Positions 1-9,608 of a DNA stretch of 64,000 nucleotides are shown piece after piece (position 1 is the stretch's first letter; each line of letters begins with the position of its first letter). The position numbers were made by a program, and so were the translations under genes. A model generated the notes under the pieces. It was not told where the DNA came from and ran no database searches. It saw only the letters and a program-made list of their open reading frames with translations. This stretch comes from Natronoglomus mannanivorans (GTDB lineage Archaea > Halobacteriota > Halobacteria > Halobacteriales > Natrialbaceae), in the NCBI GenBank assembly GCA_025517485.1, contig JAOPKB010000008.1, positions 1 to 64,000 of the forward strand, given 5' to 3'.

Positions 1-190
1 GGCCGTCGAACGAGTCTACCATCGGAACCCGCTACCATGGTACGGTTTTGCACCAATCGATTACTCTAAGGACGGGAGAGCAGCGTCCCTCGAGTGACGT
101 TCCCGTTGTCCCGTCTGAAGTTCGAAGCCGTCGACCAGCTACCGGGAAACAGCGAGTGGTTTCACGTACTGTGGCGTCGAATGATCACTC

Positions 191-634
191 GTGTTCGAGA
201 CGATCCTCATTCCGACCGACGGCAGCGAGTACGCCGAGTCCGCCGCCGAGACTGGTTTCGAGCTCGCGAGCCACCACGACGCGACCGTTCACGTTATCTG
301 TGTCGCCGAAACTGGACCACTGAGCGATATTCGGTTGCCAGGCGATTCCACGAACGCAAAAGAGGCAATCCACGGACAGGCCGAACGATTCGTCTCACGA
401 ATCGCCGAGCGCGCTCAGGCGTACGATCTCGAGGTGACGACGGTCGTTCGTGAGGGGCCACCGGAGACGGAGATCCTCGAGTACGGTGAAGAGATCGGCG
501 CAGATCTGATCGTGATGGGAACGCGAGGCCGTGGTGGAATCCACCGGATGGCAGTCGGGAGCGTCGCCGATCACGTGATTCGGTTCGGTGATATTCAGGT
601 GTTGATCGCGAAGCACCGGTCCGAAGAGCAGTGA
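191..634 (+). CDS. Universal stress protein, UspA family
   Basis: A 147-residue single-domain UspA protein. It opens with MFETILIPTDGSEYAESAAE, the usual first strand and Asp/Gly loop of the family. Near the C-terminus it has GTRGRGGIHRMAVGSVADHV, which matches the ATP-binding Gly-x2-Gly-x9-Gly-Ser/Thr signature. The length is normal for one Usp domain. The start is GTG at 191; an upstream ATG at 181 is out of frame. Such proteins are cytoplasmic dimers, often nucleotide-binding, with poorly defined stress roles. It stands alone and is convergent with the membrane-protein gene at 722-1135. The family call is secure; the physiological role cannot be inferred. Confidence 0.9.
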   Translation: MFETILIPTDGSEYAESAAETGFELASHHDATVHVICVAETGPLSDIRLPGDSTNAKEAIHGQAERFVSRIAERAQAYDLEVTTVVREGPPETEILEYGEEIGADLIVMGTRGRGGIHRMAVGSVADHVIRFGDIQVLIAKHRSEEQ

Positions 635-721
635 CAGAGACTGCCGATTGGAGTCAGTTGGCATCGTCCTCGCCAGCCGGTCCGTGGTCGCTCTACCAGC
701 GACGGTAACTGGCGACACGAC

Positions 722-1135
722 TCAGTCGCTAGTCGAGATCTGATTGATCGCCTTCGTCCGTTGGCCGATCGACCAGCCGATCAGGGCCAGGCCGACGTAG
801 ACGCCGAGTGCAGGGAGAACGTGCGCCTCGAGGACGGCCTCGAACGTGAATCCGAGCGTATCGAGAAACAGACTGAGCAACAGCGAGACGAGAAAGACGG
901 CGGTGCCGATATCCCCGGAACGCATACTCGGAATCGGTCCGGGTTCCGAGAAAAGACGGCCGAGAACGTAGAAAACGAGCGCGAAAGTAGCCCATCCAGC
1001 GAACAGGAAAAGCGATGTGGTGAACAGATCGTCGGGAAAGAATCTGGGGACGAAGCGGGCGTGAAAGACGATCGTCGAGAGTAAGGCACTCCCGAGCAGG
1101 AGGGACAACAGCCACGGAGACCGGGACGAAACCAT
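722..1135 (-). CDS. Small integral membrane protein, unknown function
   Basis: A 137-residue hydrophobic protein with about four predicted membrane segments: WLLSLLLGSALLSTIVF near the N-terminus, then SLFLFAGWATFALVFYVLG, AVFLVSLLLSLFLDTLGF and LPALGVYVGLALIGWSIG. Short charged loops (RFFPDD, SEPGP) separate them. I recognise no catalytic or transport motif. It is convergent with the UspA gene. The hydrophobic periodicity and the absence of a comparable ORF on the other strand support it as real. The function is unknown. Confidence 0.65.
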   Translation of the reverse strand: MVSSRSPWLLSLLLGSALLSTIVFHARFVPRFFPDDLFTTSLFLFAGWATFALVFYVLGRLFSEPGPIPSMRSGDIGTAVFLVSLLLSLFLDTLGFTFEAVLEAHVLPALGVYVGLALIGWSIGQRTKAINQISTSD

Positions 1136-1310
1136 CGATATCTCGACGATTCTTCGCGAACGGTTAAATCAATTATGTGCGTGCCTCCACGAGAGGAGCG
1201 ATTATTTCGACCTCGAGGAACGGTGAGGTATAAAGAGTGAGATTATTGTGTGAATCGCACGCGCGTATTGGACGGCAATACGTAAACCTGTCGGTCTCCT
1301 CTCCTCGGAT

Positions 1311-2006
1311 GTGAGCTCGTCCCACGGAGCCGCCACGGACCAGACAGTCGAAGTCGAGTTCCTGGTCGACGATCAACAGTACCCGTTGGCCGCGCTTTCG
1401 GCGGAAACGGGCTGTAAAGCGGAACTCCTGCAGATACTTCCACGGAGCGACGACGCCTACACGGTCTTCCAACGGATTACCGGTGCCTCCTCGGACGAAA
1501 TCCTCGAGTTCGCTCGCGGCTACGATGGATACGACGCGCGAGTGGTCAGTGAGAGCGACGACAGTCTGATCGTCGAATTTCGGATCAGCGGGTCAGGGGA
1601 GTTTTTCGTCGTTAGCTTGACTGACGCGGGTGCCATTCCGACGGAACTGGGGAGTGAAGACGGCGTCGCCCACATCGTTGCCGAGATCCCAGCAGGATAC
1701 TCTGCGAGTACGGTTATCGACCGATTTCAAGATGCGTATCCGTCGATGGAAATGGTTGCTCGCCGACAGAACGACCGTTCCATGCCGCAGTTTCAGTGCC
1801 ACGAGCTTCGGGAGATGACCGTACATATGCTCACGACCCGTCAACACGAGGTTCTCATGTTGGCCTATATGCGAGGATACTACGACTGGCCACGCAAGAA
1901 ATCCGGCGAAGAACTCGCGGACGAACTCGACGTCACGCCGTCGACGTTCTTCCAGCATCTGCGGACCGCCGAACGCAAACTCCTCTCGTTGCTATTCAGA
2001 ACGTAA
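1311..2006 (+). CDS. HTH-10 (bacterio-opsin activator-type) transcriptional regulator
   Basis: A 231-residue protein starting at GTG 1311. The C-terminal ~60 residues (LTTRQHEVLMLAYMRGYYDW, then a Lys/Lys pair, SGEELADELDVTPSTFFQHL and RTAERKLLSLLF) form the helix-turn-helix typical of haloarchaeal bacterio-opsin activator (Bat)-like regulators. The N-terminal ~170 residues are acidic and resemble the sensor-like half common in this family, with no clear PAS or GAF signature. It probably binds DNA and responds to an unknown signal. It is monocistronic and followed by about 440 bases without a gene. The regulator class is certain; the target is unknown. Confidence 0.88.
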   Translation: MSSSHGAATDQTVEVEFLVDDQQYPLAALSAETGCKAELLQILPRSDDAYTVFQRITGASSDEILEFARGYDGYDARVVSESDDSLIVEFRISGSGEFFVVSLTDAGAIPTELGSEDGVAHIVAEIPAGYSASTVIDRFQDAYPSMEMVARRQNDRSMPQFQCHELREMTVHMLTTRQHEVLMLAYMRGYYDWPRKKSGEELADELDVTPSTFFQHLRTAERKLLSLLFRT

Positions 2007-2252
2007 ACGAGTGCCTACTCACCAGCGATCGGTCCCTCCCCAGTGGAGTCGGTGTCACTATCGACGAACGTCGAGTTCGTCGAAAAGGGTACAGCGACAG
2101 CGGATCGCGTTCACGAGTCGGAACACGACGTCGGGTGAGAGATTCGACTCGAGCCATCGACAAATAGACAGCCTACCGATCGAAAGTGTGGGACTGGGCT
2201 GTGTTCGACGCGAGTGAGCGGGAAGGCGGTCACACTGGCCGCGTCAACCGAG

Positions 2253-2275
2253 GCACCCCCGCTCAAGAGTGAAAG
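2253..2275 (-). repeat. Origin-box-like repeat, degenerate copy (satellite pair, element 1)
   Basis: Read on the minus strand this is CTTTCACTCTTGAGCGGGGG followed by TGC. It resembles the origin boxes at 10433 and 10546 (CACTCTTGACGAGGGGTG, CACTTTGGATGAGGGGTG) with a few substitutions. It lies head-to-tail with the much better copy at 2277-2300. The rest of the 2007-2445 gap shows nothing I can assign. Confidence 0.5.
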
Positions 2276-2276
2276 C

Positions 2277-2300
2277 GCACCCCTGATCCAGAGTGTATCG
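2277..2300 (-). repeat. Origin-box-like repeat (satellite pair, element 2)
   Basis: On the minus strand the core reads TACACTCTGGATCAGGGGTG. It differs at one of 20 positions from the box at 10100 (TACACTCTGGATGAGGGGTG) in the origin tract 7.8 kb away. It lies in the gap between the HTH regulator and the PfkB gene, about 180 bases upstream of the latter. It may be a dispersed Orc1/Cdc6 binding site or a regulatory site that the initiator recognises. Confidence 0.65.
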
Positions 2301-2478
2301 TCGCTACTGATTCCCGGAGTATGCTGGTCGAACGATGGCTGTAGATCGGTGTCCGAACAGCTTCGTTGGGCGGTGATCGACAGAAAACGGAACGCGGTCG
2401 ATACTCGGGGGACCGGCTACTCGAGCAACGGCGTATTGCAAACAGGTGGCTTTTGGCCGTGTGCTCGCTGTATTCGAT

Positions 2479-3672
2479 ATGGGATACGGTGAGCTCGTCG
2501 ACCGGTTCACCGACGACATCGAACTGCGAGTGACGGCGTTCCCCGACGGGAGCGTCGACACCTACTACAGTGTGTTCGACGAGCACGGCGAGCGAATTAC
2601 CGACCGTAAAACCTTCGGCGAATGCATCGCCTGCGACGATCTCACGTCGATTCCGATCGAACGCGATTCGCGGGAACCGGGTGGTCAGGCGACCAATATG
2701 GCCGTTCAGGCCCACGCACTCGGCGGAGAGAAGACGGTCGTCGGTCACCTCGACGATCCGGTGTTCGACGGACTTCCGTTCGAAACGCTGTCGATGGGAG
2801 AACCGGCACGAATCGATGTCTACCCGTTCGACGACGACGATCTCGTCATCTCTCGGACGTCGTCCGACCTCGACAGCTGGTCGCTGGCCGATCTTCGGGC
2901 CGCACGGTCCCCATCGTGGGACCTGCTATCGGCCGACGTCGTCTGCTGTGGGAACTGGGCGTCGCTCGAAGGGGTGACGGCTGCGCTCGCCGAACTTGCC
3001 GAACTCGCAGGCGAGGCGGACGAGACAGACGAAACGGGCGAAACGGGCGGGGCGAGCGAAGGAGGAACGTTCGTTCTCGATCCAGGACCAGTGAAAAACC
3101 GACCTCGAGTAGCCGTCTCGGAACTGCTCACGACACTCGGCGAACTCGAGTCGGCGTTCGACGTCGTCTACAGCGTCAGCCCCGCAGAATTCGAGTACAC
3201 CGTCGAAGCTGCCGGTATCGAGGCGGAGACCGACCGCGAACGACTCGCCGGGGTGCGGGAGGTAACCGGAATCTCGGGTGTCGTCCTGCATGCGTCCGAG
3301 AGGGCGATCGTTGCGACAGCCGAAGACAACACTGACACTGAGACGGAGACGGAGACAGAACTGGAAAGAGAGATGGAATCCGAGCGACAGTCGGGATCCG
3401 AGTACGAGCGCGAACGCGAACACGAGCGTGAGCGTGAGCTCGATCCTGTGAACGTGATCACCGTTCCCAACATCGAGGTCGAGAGAACGCGACGACGAAC
3501 GGGCGCCGGTGATCGGTTCAGTGCCCGCATCGCGATAGCACGAGCGCGCGGGTGGAACTGGGAAGCGGCGCTAGCGCTCGGCAATCTCTGTGCGGCCTAC
3601 TACGTCGAGACGGCCGAGACCGGTGATCGATTTGCCCTCTTGTCGTATCTGGACCGACGGTCGACCAACTGA
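2479..3672 (+). CDS. PfkB-family carbohydrate kinase
   Basis: A 397-residue protein from the ATG at 2479; the frame also opens at GTG 2446, 11 codons earlier. An early EPGGQATNMAVQAHALGG segment is the substrate-side Gly/Asn signature of PfkB (ribokinase-like) kinases. RRRTGAGDRFSARIAIARAR near the C-terminus contains the GAGD catalytic-base/anion-hole motif. An acidic, highly repetitive insert (about codons 280-325, runs of TETETE and ERERE encoded by six-base repeats around 3335-3445) separates the core from the C-terminal motif; a second short one (DETDETGETGG) lies upstream. These make it longer than the usual ~300-residue PfkB. The substrate is unknown. Origin-box-like repeats lie just upstream. 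Confidence 0.82.
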   Translation: MGYGELVDRFTDDIELRVTAFPDGSVDTYYSVFDEHGERITDRKTFGECIACDDLTSIPIERDSREPGGQATNMAVQAHALGGEKTVVGHLDDPVFDGLPFETLSMGEPARIDVYPFDDDDLVISRTSSDLDSWSLADLRAARSPSWDLLSADVVCCGNWASLEGVTAALAELAELAGEADETDETGETGGASEGGTFVLDPGPVKNRPRVAVSELLTTLGELESAFDVVYSVSPAEFEYTVEAAGIEAETDRERLAGVREVTGISGVVLHASERAIVATAEDNTDTETETETELEREMESERQSGSEYEREREHERERELDPVNVITVPNIEVERTRRRTGAGDRFSARIAIARARGWNWEAALALGNLCAAYYVETAETGDRFALLSYLDRRSTN

Positions 3673-3923
3673 ACTCGACTGAGCGACCGTGAGCCCACAC
3701 CGGTATCGACCGCCTGTCCAACGCTGAGGACGGTGTCACTTCGAGTCACATGTGACCGGACTGATCCTCGTTCGTTCTCGTATCGAAGTCCCAGACGTGT
3801 CGGTCGAACCAGTGTATCAATTGTGAGGTAATTAACACGCTCGAGGCCGGTACGCCGTGCGAACAGCGTGTACGAGATGGATAACAAATAGTCGCTCAGG
3901 TGCTTTGTACGTGTGGTTGAAAT

Positions 3924-4199
3924 ATGGAGGATCTGACCGGGTTTCAGCGAGACCTGCTGTACGTCATCGCAGGTGCCGACCAACCGTCTGGCCAATCAGT
4001 GAAAGAAGAAGCCGAGAACTACTACGATTCCGATATCAATCACGGTCGACTCTATCCGAATCTCGACACCTTGGTCAACAAGGAACTCGTCGAGAAAGGG
4101 CAACTCGACCGACGGACCAACTACTACGCGATCACGGACGCCGGCGAAGCACGCATTCACGAGCGACGTGAGTGGGAGTCCCAGTACGTCGACTTCTAA
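3924..4199 (+). CDS. PadR-family winged-helix transcriptional regulator
   Basis: A 91-residue protein consisting of a single winged helix: FQRDLLYVIAGADQPSGQSV, then a helix with HGRLYPNLDTLVNKELVEKG and the wing DRRTNYYAITDAGEARI. That is the PadR N-terminal domain without the C-terminal dimerisation helix of larger members, as is common in haloarchaea. It probably acts as a dimeric DNA-binding repressor. A weak AT-rich box (GATAACAAAT, near 3879) could be the promoter. No obvious operon partner exists. Confidence 0.88.
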   Translation: MEDLTGFQRDLLYVIAGADQPSGQSVKEEAENYYDSDINHGRLYPNLDTLVNKELVEKGQLDRRTNYYAITDAGEARIHERREWESQYVDF

Positions 4200-4328
4200 G
4201 AGAGTCGACCAAGGGCGCGCGGCTCGTCGAACACAGTGAACCGACAACCGGTCGAGTTGTTGGGCAACCGTGATTCGTGCTAGCAACCCTTATTCTCGTC
4301 ACAGACGTATCCCGTCTGGAGCCAAAGC

Positions 4329-4673
4329 ATGTCGTCTTCACGTCTACCTCGTTCGATCACGCTCTCGGTTCCGCCCGCCGAACAGTGGACGCTCCACCAC
4401 GTGCTCTGTCACCGGATCGAACGGGCCTCGCGGGGAAAAGTCGGAATCGGAGGCGACCCGCCACCGCTCGAGCTCTGCGAGGCGTTCGAAACACTCGAGG
4501 CCGGCGACACTCGTTTTACCGCAGTGCAACTCGAAGCGATACAGGACGTACTCGCCGAGTATCACCACTGTACCGACTGGTGGGAAGTCGACCGCACTCG
4601 GATCGAACGACTCCTCCACCATGTCTCGTCGGGACTCGAGGCGGTGCGCACGGATCCAGAATCCACTCGGTGA
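4329..4673 (+). CDS. Conserved-looking haloarchaeal protein of unknown function
   Basis: A 114-residue acidic soluble protein, MSSSRLPRSITLSVPPAEQW onward. It contains a Leu/His-rich helix (TLHHVLCHRIERAS), a central FETLEAGDTRFTAVQLEAIQ segment and a C-terminal helix. The PPAEQWTLHHVL.. / F..L..G...FT..QL..I pattern reminds me of small uncharacterised haloarchaeal proteins, but I cannot name the family. There are no membrane segments and no metal motif beyond scattered His and Cys. Confidence 0.6.
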   Translation: MSSSRLPRSITLSVPPAEQWTLHHVLCHRIERASRGKVGIGGDPPPLELCEAFETLEAGDTRFTAVQLEAIQDVLAEYHHCTDWWEVDRTRIERLLHHVSSGLEAVRTDPESTR

Positions 4674-5054
4674 GAGAACAGAGGGAGTAGGGAGCCCTTA
4701 CACGGGAAAACGGATCGCCGACCGATCTATCGGGACAGTGAGAGTGTCGACAACCGTAGCGGGTTGTCCGGTCACTACACCGAACCTCGCTGCCCCGTGG
4801 TGACTGGAGACGATAGACGACCAGTTCTCGAGACCGCACGATCGCGGTCTGGCGGCGAACGATCCCGGTCGATTGGCCGATCGCAGTTCAGCAAACGATC
4901 GACACGCTGACTCGGATCGACGATTTCCGATGTACGTTTCCGACAGAGAACTGGCGTCACGCGACCCCATCGTCGACGGGGATAAGAACGCGAGCGATGG
5001 ACGAAACCGAGCGGGTGAGAGACGACGGAACGCGACGACAAAACGGCGAGGGCG
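4674..5054. other. Gene-free interval
   Basis: About 380 bases between the small protein gene and the 3' end of the P-type ATPase gene. The short open frames on both strands are Arg/Ser-rich and lack convincing starts. I see no RNA gene, repeat or strong promoter here. Confidence 0.5.
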
Positions 5055-7943
5055 CTACTCCTCGAGCAACCGTCGCGAAGAGTTCGCCGCGACGAGGAGC
5101 GCACTCACGGCGACCGCGGCGGTCGCGAACAGGGGGTTCAGTAGTCCCACGAGCGCGATCGGGATCGCGATGACGTTGTAGACCAGAGCCAGTCTGGTAT
5201 TCTGCTCGACGCGGCGCCGAGCCGCACTGGCCAGATCGAACGCCGTCTCGACGGCCTCGAGGTCGTCGTCGGCGATCGCGATATCGGCGGCGTCGGACGC
5301 CAGTGCGGTGCCGCTCCCGAGCGAGATGCCGAGGTCTGCCTCGGCGATCGCGGGTGCGTCGTTCGTTCCGTCACCGACCATCGTCACCTGATTGTCGGCT
5401 CGCAGCCGACGAATCGTCGCCGTTTTCCCGGCCGGCGGGACGCCCGCGAACACGTGTTCGACGGCGGCCTGGCGGCTGAAGAAGTCGGTCGCCTCCTCGT
5501 CGTCACCGGTCAGGACGATTACGTCGATACCGCGATCGTGGAGTCGTGTGACGGTCTCCTCCCATCCCTCGCGCGGTTCGTCTCCGACGACGATGACTCC
5601 CTCGGCGTGGCCGTCACGACCGACGACGATCGGTAATCGACCGAAACCGCGAGCCTCGAGGACCCGTGTTTGGATCGAGTCGTCGATCGACCAGCCCCGT
5701 TCGGCGAAGAGATCGGGGTGGCCGACGAGGATTCGCTCCCCGTCGACGGTGCCTTCGACGCCGTTCGAGTGACTCTCGAAGTCGGTGAGTCGATCCGACT
5801 CCTGTGTCTGGCTCTGCACTCGAGACGAATCGGCTCCACCGATCGTCCCTCCATCCCCAGTCGCTCGAATCGTGTCGTCGTCGGGTTCCGCCCGCGTCGC
5901 TGGTCTGCCGAACGCGGAGACGATCGCGTCGGCAGCAGGGTGTGACGCCCGACGCTCGAGGACCCCCGCAGCGGCGAGCAAATCGTCGGGGCCATCGGCC
6001 TCGAGGACGTCCATCTGTCCCCGCGTCAGGGTTCCGGTCTTGTCGAAGACGACGACGTCGATATCCCGGAGGCGTTCGAAGACGGTCTCGTCGAAGACGA
6101 CGATCCCGCGTTCCATCGCGGCCTCGATACTCGTCGCGATCGACAGCGGCGTCGCGAAGCCGAGCGCCCACGGGCAGGCGACGACGAGGACGGCAAGCGA
6201 CGCCAGCACGGAGCCAGTGAGACCAGTGCCAAGCGCGAACGCGATCACACCGACGAGGGCAGCACCAGCGACGATGACCGGTGTGACCGTCCCGGCGAGC
6301 CGATCGGCGCGTCGCTGAATCCCGTGATCTGCACTCTGGAGGTTCCAGACGGTCGTCGTGAGCCGGTCGATACTGCTCGAGGTTCGATCGCCGACTCGCA
6401 CGACGGCCGCGTCGGCCGTGACGACCGAGCCGCCGACGACGTCGTCACCCGCACGCTTGGAGACCGGGAGGGACTCTCCCGTCACGACCGCCTCGTCGAC
6501 CGTACAGCCGCCGTCCGCGAGGACGCCGTCGACCGGAATCCGTTCGCCCTGCCGGACGAGGACGCGATCACCGGACTCGAGGTCGCCGACGTCGACGTCG
6601 GTCGTCGTCCCGTCCGCGTCGTAGCGTCTCGCGCTGTCGACCTGGGAGATCGTGAGTTCCGTGAGTCGGTCCATCGCGCGCTGTTTGATCGACGATTCGT
6701 AGAAGATTGCGCCCATCACGAGGGCGGCGATCACGAGTACCAGGTCGTAGTAGATGTCGCCGTAACCGACGACGATGGCGACCGTGCTGTAGAGGTAGGC
6801 GCTGACGATCGTGATCGCGGCGAGGAGATTCGTGTTCGGTCGCCGCATCTTCAGACTGACGTACGCGCCCCGCAACAGGGGCATCCCGGTGAAGTAGAGG
6901 ACGATTCCCGTCAGGACGAAGTACACGCGCATGAACAGCAGGCCACCGCCGTCGACGAACGATCCCTCGAAGTGCTGTAACGGACCGCCGCTGTACAGCG
7001 CCGCGAGGTGGGATGGATACAGCAAGGCGACGTACGGAACCATCAGGAACGCCCCGAAGACGACGCCAAGAATGTACCGTGCGTCCATCATGTCGTCGGA
7101 TCTTCGTTTGCGAAGTCCGGACATCTCTCGCGATCGACGTGTCGTTCCCGTCGATGTCGTCGCATTTCCATCGGCCTCGGCACCGACGGCGTCGTCGCGG
7201 AGATACGCGGTGTAGCCGACCGTACTCAACGCGTCCCGAAGGTCGGACTTCGAGAGTCGATTTCCGTCGTAGTCGACCCGGATCGACTCGGTGACGTAAC
7301 TCGCCTCCGCGGCGGTGACGCCGTCCTGATCGGTGGCGATCGACTCGAGGAACATCTCACACGTCGCAGAGTGCATGCCATCGATCCGGAGGAACGTTCG
7401 AGTGGGTGTGACTGTGTGCCCGTCCCCGTTTTCACCTTCGTCTCGGTTCTGATCCTGGTCCTGTACCTGATCCAGGTCTTGATGCTGATCCTGGTCCTGT
7501 GGCCGCGCTTGCTCTCGAACTCGCTCTTCGTGCGTGCTCTCGGACTCGTCCCCGCTCTCGTCCTCGCTTACAGACGCGGACTCGAGACCATCGTCTCGAC
7601 TGTCGGCGGAAGCAGAATTGAAATTCGAATCGGAATCGGAATCGGAATCAAGACCAAGACCAGGTCCGGACTCAGAATCAAGACCGGACTCGGAATCGGA
7701 ACTACTACGAACGTCGATACGTCTCTCGCTCTCGACCGGATCGGGAACGGCCGGTGGTTCGAATTCACCGTCCCCGAGCGTGGCCTGAACGTCTCGACAA
7801 CCGCTCGAGCAGAACAGCTTCGGTTCGGTGTCGTCGGCTGAACGAGAGTCGTCTTCGACTGGATCTGAACGACCGGAGAGTTCCCGTCCACAGAAATCAC
7901 ACCGCTCAGTGGTCGGGTTCGACTGACTCGAGTTATCGGCCAC
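5055..7943 (-). CDS. Heavy-metal P1B-type ATPase, CcoI/CopA-like
   Basis: A 962-residue metal-transporting ATPase. Residues ~1-55 carry CDFC and LFCSSGC, the N-terminal Cys cluster of FixI/CcoI-type copper ATPases. Residues ~70-170 are an Asp/Ser/Gln low-complexity linker. An HMA domain follows with GMHSATC, where the first Cys of the usual CxxC is Ser. Then come eight expected membrane helices, TGES (actuator), C590-P591-W592 in the transport site, the phosphorylated Asp634 in DKTGTLT, a SHP motif and GDGTNDAP. By family it would export or deliver Cu(I), for example to a terminal oxidase. The CPW site and the incomplete HMA motif make the metal uncertain. The linker explains the extra length over the ~800-residue norm. 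Confidence 0.93.
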   Translation of the reverse strand: MADNSSQSNPTTERCDFCGRELSGRSDPVEDDSRSADDTEPKLFCSSGCRDVQATLGDGEFEPPAVPDPVESERRIDVRSSSDSESGLDSESGPGLGLDSDSDSDSNFNSASADSRDDGLESASVSEDESGDESESTHEERVREQARPQDQDQHQDLDQVQDQDQNRDEGENGDGHTVTPTRTFLRIDGMHSATCEMFLESIATDQDGVTAAEASYVTESIRVDYDGNRLSKSDLRDALSTVGYTAYLRDDAVGAEADGNATTSTGTTRRSREMSGLRKRRSDDMMDARYILGVVFGAFLMVPYVALLYPSHLAALYSGGPLQHFEGSFVDGGGLLFMRVYFVLTGIVLYFTGMPLLRGAYVSLKMRRPNTNLLAAITIVSAYLYSTVAIVVGYGDIYYDLVLVIAALVMGAIFYESSIKQRAMDRLTELTISQVDSARRYDADGTTTDVDVGDLESGDRVLVRQGERIPVDGVLADGGCTVDEAVVTGESLPVSKRAGDDVVGGSVVTADAAVVRVGDRTSSSIDRLTTTVWNLQSADHGIQRRADRLAGTVTPVIVAGAALVGVIAFALGTGLTGSVLASLAVLVVACPWALGFATPLSIATSIEAAMERGIVVFDETVFERLRDIDVVVFDKTGTLTRGQMDVLEADGPDDLLAAAGVLERRASHPAADAIVSAFGRPATRAEPDDDTIRATGDGGTIGGADSSRVQSQTQESDRLTDFESHSNGVEGTVDGERILVGHPDLFAERGWSIDDSIQTRVLEARGFGRLPIVVGRDGHAEGVIVVGDEPREGWEETVTRLHDRGIDVIVLTGDDEEATDFFSRQAAVEHVFAGVPPAGKTATIRRLRADNQVTMVGDGTNDAPAIAEADLGISLGSGTALASDAADIAIADDDLEAVETAFDLASAARRRVEQNTRLALVYNVIAIPIALVGLLNPLFATAAVAVSALLVAANSSRRLLEE

Positions 7944-8191
7944 GACCGACCCCCCGTACCGACTGAAAAACCCACCAGGTTAGCACCGGACCAGCGTCCC
8001 CGATCGATTGCAGTCTCATTGACAGGGGTACGTACTCGAGTGCAATAAACGAGGCTTTCTGGTCTGTCCGATCGGTCCGGTCGGTCTGGTCTCTTTGGTC
8101 TCTCCGGGCAGACCTCGAGACTCCGTCACAGCAGTCGGTCGTCTCGCCGCCAAGCGAGCTAGTTCCAGACTCCGTGGGCAGACCCAAATCG

Positions 8192-8458
8192 CTACTCGAA
8201 GCCTCGAGACGGCTCGTCCTGGTTCTGTTGGTGTTGCTGCGTGGTACGCCCCAATGGAATGCCACCTAAGAGTGCTGCAACAACTAACAGTGACGCCGCT
8301 AGAACGACGAAATCACCGCTGGGATCGTAGTTTGCCAGCCTTGCCCCTGTCGAAACGACGAAGACAGTAACGTAGAAGGCGAGGATAGCGAGAACGATGA
8401 GGACGGCGAACGTGACGACGGTCTGAACGAGCCCGCGGAGGATTCTGGCAACGGACAT
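8192..8458 (-). CDS. Small two-helix membrane protein
   Basis: An 88-residue protein with two membrane segments: TVVTFAVLIVLAILAFYVTV, then DFVVLAASLLVVAALLGGIP, and a polar Gln/Asn/Glu-rich tail (TTQQHQQNQDEPSRG). A TATA-like ATATTTATG on the minus strand near 8490 supports the start at 8458. No functional motif is visible. It lies 248 bases upstream of the ATPase start in the same direction, but the gap argues for separate transcription. Confidence 0.65.
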   Translation of the reverse strand: MSVARILRGLVQTVVTFAVLIVLAILAFYVTVFVVSTGARLANYDPSGDFVVLAASLLVVAALLGGIPLGRTTQQHQQNQDEPSRGFE

Positions 8459-8577
8459 ATTTCGTTCGGTGAGAGAGTCAGTTTCAACATAAATATCGAG
8501 GATTCAGTGCCGAATCAGGAGGCGAAAGAACACTCACGACGACCGGCAAGAGTGGTGATGAGTGAAAGGGGAAGCGA

Positions 8578-9027
8578 TCAAGCGGGTGGGAGTCTAACTG
8601 CGGACAGCCAGAACCGCTTGAACGAATCGATGAGTTCGTCGAACGAGTCTGGGTCGTCCGGTTTTCTGAGATAGGCGTTGGCGTGTAGGTTGTACGACCG
8701 TAACAGGTCTGTTTCCGCATCCGAACTCGTGAGAACGATGACGGGAATCTGGCTCAGTTTCGGTTCCGATTTGAGTTCAGAGAGGACATCGTAGCCACTG
8801 GGTCGGGACTCTGGAAGCTGTGGATCGAGAACGACGAGATTCGGGCGAGGAGCAGTGTCGTGTTCGCCGCGTTGATACACGTAGTCTAGTGCGTCGTTCC
8901 CACTCGAAGTGACGTAGACCTGATTGACAGACTCGCTGTCAGCGAAGGAGTCGCGAAATAGCTGTGCGTCATCAGGGTCGGATTCGACGACTAATATATT
9001 TACATTTCGCTGGCGAGGTACGGCCAT
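8578..9027 (-). CDS. Stand-alone response regulator receiver (Rcp1-like)
   Basis: A 149-residue CheY-like receiver with no output domain. It has the acidic pair region (VVESDPDDAQLF), the phosphoacceptor Asp68 in NLVVLDPQLPE, the Thr/Ser switch in IPVIVLTSS and the conserved Lys-Pro in LRKPDD. The long loop after the phospho-Asp and the C-terminal helix are typical of Rcp1-type receivers paired with phytochrome-like or orphan haloarchaeal histidine kinases. No kinase is adjacent; the closest is the broken one at 12108-12729. It borders the origin tract. Confidence 0.88.
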   Translation of the reverse strand: MAVPRQRNVNILVVESDPDDAQLFRDSFADSESVNQVYVTSSGNDALDYVYQRGEHDTAPRPNLVVLDPQLPESRPSGYDVLSELKSEPKLSQIPVIVLTSSDAETDLLRSYNLHANAYLRKPDDPDSFDELIDSFKRFWLSAVRLPPA

Positions 9028-9394
9028 TGAATAGTACTAGAGTAGGACATCGTGGGGATAAGCGTGGTCACTAAAGTATTTGGGTGGCGTGAGCGAGCGA
9101 GGAGGCTAGTATACTGTGATTAATTCCCAGTTGGGGAGAGTCCCTTTCTCTGAATTTCTCTGAAGGGACGTGACGAGATGTGGATGAACAACAGGCGAGA
9201 CCGGCAGAAATATTTGATTAAGTTTCAGTCGTTCTCTCCCATCACGCGATCGGCAGTTCGATGGGCATGCGTGTAGCCAGGCTCGAGAATGGTAGTGAAG
9301 AAGATGAGAGGAGATGGGTGGGCAGATGGGAAGGGATGAGGGGAGGGTAACGAAGGTGAGAAAAAAGAACCACAGGAAGTCGGAGAAGAGGGAA

Positions 9395-9425
9395 CACACA
9401 CACCCCTCGTCCAGAGTGTATTGCT
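9395..9425 (-). repeat. Origin recognition box, left arm
   Basis: The reverse complement is identical over 31 bases to 9989-10019, with core TACACTCTGGACGAGGGGTG flanked by AGCAA and TGTGTG. It is the only full box pointing left in the tract, so it forms a long perfect inverted repeat with the right arm across the AT-rich segment. Confidence 0.8.
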
Positions 9426-9440
9426 ACGAAGGTGGGGAGG

Positions 9441-9462
9441 GTTCCAGTCGAAACGGGGGTTT
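9441..9462 (+). repeat. Possible canonical-type ORB, GTTCCAGTCGAAACGGGGGT
   Basis: This sequence resembles the widely conserved archaeal ORB/mini-ORB pattern (TTCCA..GGAAAC followed by a G-run) rather than the local TACACTCTGGA.. type. It lies 16 bases from the left arm box. A single copy is weak evidence. Confidence 0.4.
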
Positions 9463-9608
9463 AGAGCCACCGAGAAAATCCATATTTTGGATCCACAGGG
9501 CCTGAAACAGCGAAGAAAACCAGAAAGAAGAGAAAAAGCCACAGGGGAGTGACGGGACATCGTAGGTGTAGTTCGGCAGGAAGCTGACGAATGCCGCCTT
9601 CGTCTCCT

